The position numbers and the translations under genes are program-made. From contig NC_045143.1 of NCBI RefSeq assembly GCF_008831285.2, positions 4,101,503-4,165,502 on the forward strand: 64,000 bases of DNA, given 5' to 3'. This document shows, piece by piece, positions 59,133-64,000 of this stretch. A model generated the notes under the pieces. It saw only the letters and a program-made list of their open reading frames with translations, was not told the DNA's origin and did not search any database. How positions within the stretch are numbered: position 1 is the stretch's first letter; every line of letters starts with the position of its first letter. This stretch comes from Nymphaea colorata. Its lineage: Eukaryota; Streptophyta; Magnoliopsida; Nymphaeales; Nymphaeaceae.

Positions 59133-62100
59133 GTTTGAGAGGCATCTATCAAAAGATAGATAGCCCCACTTTGACATAATGCACCTCTGCTTAGACAGCT
59201 TCCAAAAACCTCAGTTGAAAGCAACAAGGAACTTGTCAACTTGTGATGGTATTCAGATTATGGTTTTTGCTTCAAATTGAATGAATGCAGTGACTTTTGG
59301 ATCATAGGCCCGATAGCGATCTTTATGGCCACAACACTTTTGTACCGCGTGGTCCGACTTGGTTCACGTAAGGGCAGGGCCAGGCATGCATGAAACGCAT
59401 GAACAAGTGGTCAGAATGTTGATGCTGTGGGACTCAAATCAAACACGAGTCCAAAGATAACTTGGTCTCGGTTTTAATGTGAACCTACCATATACGACTG
59501 GAGGGCAGAGATATAAGGGTCACTCTTTCAAGTCGATTATCTCCAGCCAAGGCGTCAGTTGTTTGTTGTACAATTGCACTTCCTCAGCATCTGCGATGTT
59601 GAAATCAGATAATGTGTTTAAATTATAGACCCCTCACAACCAGCAAGTTGGTTATATACGCCTTGTCGTGTATGAAGTTTTCATGAACCATTTTAATTGC
59701 ATGAATTATATTCTGAGTGTATTTAAATGCACGAATTCAATCTCATGAAAACACTAAACAAGTGATGATAATATTTGTCTTCGGAATTTAAGGACAAAAA
59801 TATAAAGTTAAAAATTAAAATTGAAAAAAACATTGTGATTATAAGATTGATTAAAGTTTAGTCATAAAAAGCTACTTTCGTGTGTATGAAACTCTCATGA
59901 CGACACCCTTAAGCTTATAAAGATTTGGCTTGTTTCGGAATGGACTTATGGTGTATCATATAACTCAGGTGTTGTACTTGACATTGTTTATAGTCTAAAG
60001 AAATAACGTGCGAGAACGTAACAGTGATCACGAGATTTGAACCTCGAATCCTTTAGATATGAGCTGTCTGGCCACCCTATTGCACTTTGCCACATCATGT
60101 AGGGCAGTGCAAGCAGCGGGGGAGTGCAAGCAGCGGGTAGAGCCCACCAATCTGATGACCTCATCTCCGATACTTCTTACTCATTAAAAGTGCAAGACAG
60201 GAACTGTATCAAAAAGTGTTATTTAAACAAATAAATTTTAAAAAAAAAAGGAACATACTAAGGTGACCTCAAAGATATATATTTTAGATGTCACCTTTTG
60301 ACTTATTTCAAAAGATCGCATTAAATGAATCACAGGAGAGGTCCACTTTACAGAGGTCAATACGAAACTGTCACTTGTAATATACATAGGTGACTTTAGT
60401 TTTTTAGAGTCACCCAACCATTTAATTTATACTGTTCAACTCAACATAATATATGGTTAAGAGAAAAATATGGTCGACATTTTCGTCATTTAATACTATT
60501 TTAGACCTTTTTTTTTCTTGTTTTTCTCTCAATCATTCATCTCTTTTAAATAAATGATCTTTATTTATTAGATAGCTAAATGACTCTAAATAACTAGAGT
60601 TATTGTTCACTCAAAAAAAGTCTAACAGTATTTGCCGATAGAATCTCGTCTTCCCCCTTGATCTGACTTGCACTTAAAGTTGGATAAGAGTATCGGCGTC
60701 CCATCAACATTTCACAAAATATAAGATCGTAAAGCCGCTTGGCCTTATTAATGCAAGAATGAGACGTCACATATAAAGCAAAGTTGTCATCTTTGTGATT
60801 AGTCAGGTGCACTTTCAATGTCAATGCTATGGAATGGTTGCAACCCTGATTCAAACACGGCATTGTTTTGCTCCCGAGAAAAGATGAGATGGTGTTTGAA
60901 GTAACTAAATTTTCTAACTCCTATGCAACCGCCAAAAAGAAAGGAGAAATTTATCATGTCATTTCCTTAATTTATTCTGATGGGTGGCTAATATTGTTTC
61001 TTAGCATTTTATTAGAATAATTTATCTTACTATTTTTTATCAAGTAAGACATGAGCTACGAAACCAAGATTGTCTCATGGTCTGTCCCAGATGGAGGAAG
61101 GAAGCTGTCACCTACCTTACCCTTGCACGTGTTTCCCATTTCTTTTTTTTTTCTTCTGTTTGATGATGACATATGGTACCCACAGAAAATTATCTCGTGT
61201 GTGACAGGAAATTTTTAACTAGTAGGGAAGAAGTCTCCTCGAACTTTCCAGCGCTGTCACACCACATAATCCAATTTTGGATCTTTCATATATATATATA
61301 TATATATATATATGAAAATTGAATAGTGACACTACTTTTTCACTCTAATAAATACCGTCTGATGCAATATAATAGACAATTAAAGGAAAAACAAGTAGAA
61401 AAAGGTGATGGGTATTTTTGTCATCTAATATTAATTTACACTTTGTGTTTTTATTTTTCTTTCAACCATTCATCTCTTTAGATGAATAAAAAATTTCTCC
61501 ATGTAAGTTTTGGACAAAAATTTCTGGAACCTCACAGATGGCTGGCGATCTCTCTTTCTCCCCTCTATTTCTAGATGGTCTATCTCCATAATGTTTTTCC
61601 ATAATTTGTTTTATAGACTGCTTTGGTGTTTTCGCAATTCGTTTTTGGGAATTTTGAATGGTTTCTACGATTAATTTCGGTAATGGGCCGGAAACCTTCA
61701 TATTTCATAAGGGTGATGTTTAGATTTCCAGTGCTTTGGCTCGTAATCCGGTTTGCAGGTTGTCCACATTTTCTTATGAAATTTGTGAATTTTCCTCTTT
61801 CTTTCATATATATAAAGCGTCCTTTTTAGATTTTGTTTGTGTTCGAGATTAAGCATTTTCAGTAAGCAATATACGGAATATTGCGTGAAGTCAGACATAT
61901 ATTTAATTGTTCCTTCTAGGTGAAACTTAGGTTCTGTATCCTAATTTTTTAATTAGTTGAAGACTTCTATTTGCATTATTCCTTAGTCTCAATAATTAAT
62001 TGTTGTTTTTTACTTGTTAATGTGCAAGTGCATAACTAACTTTTTTTCAATAAAAGAAAAATGCAAGACCGATTGTTTTATGCAAGCAACCTTTTTATAT

Positions 62101-62503
62101 TGTGTGTCTGTATAAAAGATATTGTAAGGACATGGAATTTTTTAAATGCGCTTTTATTTATAAAGTTTATATGGAAGGTATTGTTAAGACAGAAAATAAT
62201 AAAACAATATTACTCTTCTTTTTTTAATTATATTATATGTATAATTATGTTCCTATGTGTATGTATGTGTATATATTACTCCGTTCCTGAAGTAGTGGTG
62301 AAGCCAAGTATGGGTCGATGTGGGCAATTGCCCACACCAGGCCACTTGTCTTAATTACATATTGGTACCTTATCAATTTTTACTTATTTTATATACGAGT
62401 GCTCCTTCAAGATTAAATTTTCCAACACTGGTACTTTAAGATTAAATGGGAGCGGGTAAGTTGGGATGTCAACTGATCGGATTTGAGTGAGATGTATTCT
62501 TTG
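59133..62503. other. intergenic DNA, no gene seen
   Basis: AT-rich, with an AT microsatellite (about 61,287-61,313) and two further copies of the ATGAATGGTTGAGAG-type MITE (about 60,430-60,620 and 61,315-61,510). ORFs here are short and unrecognised. Confidence 0.55.
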
Positions 62504-62644
62504 GAGGTCGTTTGGCAAATCAAACACTTTGTGAGTGTTTCATGAATCCACCTCAGATTAAATTAAAATAGATTCAAGGAACACTAGTTCTTCAATCTCA
62601 AATTTTGCAGTAGATTCATGAGTGTTCCAACTACCAAAAGGCCC
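62504..62644. mobile_element. MITE of the TTCATGAA family, 141 bp
   Basis: The left end, gaggtcgtttggcaaa, and right end, reverse-complemented as gggccttttggtag, form an imperfect inverted repeat. TTG flanks both sides (62,501-62,503 and 62,645-62,647). The core has gtgagtgtttcatgaatcca and tagattcatgagtgttcc, as in the elements at 32.7 and 36.9 kb. Confidence 0.6.
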
Positions 62645-62647
62645 TTG

Positions 62648-64000
62648 CATATCCAACTTATCGGGTGTTTAACATTTTGGTTTCAAATTTGAATTTGAAT
62701 AAGATGGAAGAAAAATCAAAGATAATATTCAAATCTCTATTTGAATCCATGCCAAATATGACTTTCTCTCACAGCCGATTCCAAATGAAACAGTATGTTC
62801 ATATGTCAAAAACCAACTTTTTGGAATGAATAGATATGAGGAAATAAATAATTTATTTGAAACTGAATTTGAATATAAAAACTGAATCTGATCAGATTTT
62901 TACTTGCCTGAATCCAATTTCCTGTCTAACCAGATGTCATTTCTTAAATTCAAATATGAAATGATTTCTTATAGAATGTTAAATTATTTCTTTATAACTG
63001 ATTTTTCCTTTTTAACATTTTGGAGCTAAGATTATTTCAACGAAAGACGGGTTAATAGCCTTTTATACGCAAAAGGGTCGCTTTGATAAGTTACTAAGAG
63101 GGTTTAGCTCTTCTTTTTCTCATGCATATTGCAGCTGAAGAGCTGTTAACTAAGTTCTTGCCGCCTTCATGTCAAAGACTTTAAACGACGCTTCCTTACC
63201 TAGCGGGAATGTAATACAGCTAGCTTCATCCAAGCAGAGAGAAACGCGTTTTGGAACTCTCCAACTCTGCTTCTGAAACTCATTATTATTATTATTATTA
63301 TTATTACACATGAATAAACAATTACTGCAAATTTTACAACTACAGTGACAGAAAATATTTATTAATAGTAAAATTGTTTCTTGCCATTACCATAAAGGAA
63401 ACAGATCTCTTTAAGTTCTAAAGACAGAACAATCAGAGAAAGATATTCAGTTAAGATGCTAATTAATGTTTCATTTGCATGAAGAGGAGGTCGACGCCTA
63501 GTATAGCAAAAGCCTTGACAATAAAGAAAAATGATTTTCTTGTTTAGAGATTTCTCCTTTGAGTATTGCCAAATAAGTAAATATATACACAGCTGACATC
63601 TGCTATGAAGATCGGTTACAGGGCAGGGCAGAAGAAGGAGCAAGCAGGCAGGGGAGAGAAACCTACCAAACTGATTCTTCTTGCATGTGCGCGGCTTCCA
63701 AAATGAAAAGAGGAGAAAAGCAATGAGGAAAGCTTTCCGGGTTACGCAGGTCTCATGCTTTTAATACGATATACAAAGCAAACGCGTCGTCACTTTCCAA
63801 GAGTTTCTTTTCGTCCCCCAACCTCCTTCATGGCCAGCCTGGCCTGACCTGGGCCAATTAGCCGCTAGCGGTTAGCTCTTCCTCCTCCTTCTAGGAAGGA
63901 CCGTTCCTCCGGCGACAGCTAGCGGTCTCTCCCCCCCAGCTGTGCGTGCCGATTCATGTAGACGCGTGTTTGTTTGAGGCTTTTTTATTATATAATTAAA
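62648..64000. other. intergenic DNA to the right edge
   Basis: A gaatccgat-type degenerate repeat lies at about 62.66-62.96 kb and an ATT microsatellite at about 63,281-63,306. Base composition becomes more GC-rich after about 63.6 kb, which may mark the start of another transcription unit beyond the edge; no ORF there is convincing. Confidence 0.45.

Noticed and set aside
60010-60110. tRNA-like stretch with a T-arm-like gaggttcaaatctcg on the minus strand
   Set aside because: No acceptor stem or anticodon arm could be fitted; at best a SINE or tRNA relic.

Overview
The window is nuclear DNA from a flowering plant. It has intron-rich genes with GT..AG introns, AT-rich intergenic DNA carrying many microsatellites, MITEs and retroelement remains, and plant-only protein families (myosin XI, DUF642, DUF761). 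The species cannot be fixed from sequence alone. The coding exons of several genes are clearly GC-rich against AT-rich surroundings, as in monocots and some early-diverging angiosperms.

Layout. (1) 1-13.8 kb, minus strand: a class XI myosin cut by the left edge. Twenty-seven exons can be placed (1,099 codons), covering the motor, six IQ motifs, the coiled coil and the start of the tail; the globular cargo-binding tail lies outside. (2) 13.8-21.6 kb: intergenic, with a 2.1-kb PIF/Harbinger-type element (18,298-20,378) holding a decayed Myb/SANT-like ORF. (3) 21.6-23.0 kb, minus: an intronless membrane-anchored receptor-like kinase resembling Arabidopsis At5g20050. (4) 27.5-31.0 kb, minus: a three-exon DUF642 cell-wall protein. 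(5) 31-42.5 kb: repeat-rich DNA with tandem duplications, TA microsatellites, MITEs, a SINE with a perfect 16-bp target duplication, and two related minisatellite arrays around a segment of organelle-like appearance. (6) 42.48-49.23 kb: a large inverted duplication (palindrome) with a 24-bp spacer. Its right arm carries an intact proline-rich DUF761 membrane protein gene; its left arm carries a broken copy, head to head. (7) 51.1-53.7 kb, plus: a two-exon gene for a small single-pass membrane protein. (8) 53.7-64 kb: gene-poor DNA with a LINE reverse-transcriptase remnant, an LTR-like remnant and MITEs.

The genes do not form a pathway; this is an ordinary stretch of plant chromosome. The most unusual structure is the palindrome. 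Its near-axis 0.5 kb is almost identical between arms (about 1% difference by eye) while the outer parts differ by about 6-7%. The broken copy has a deletion of about 986 bp plus a nonsense codon, and both arms carry mirrored TATA-like boxes. All identity figures are eye counts, not computed alignments.
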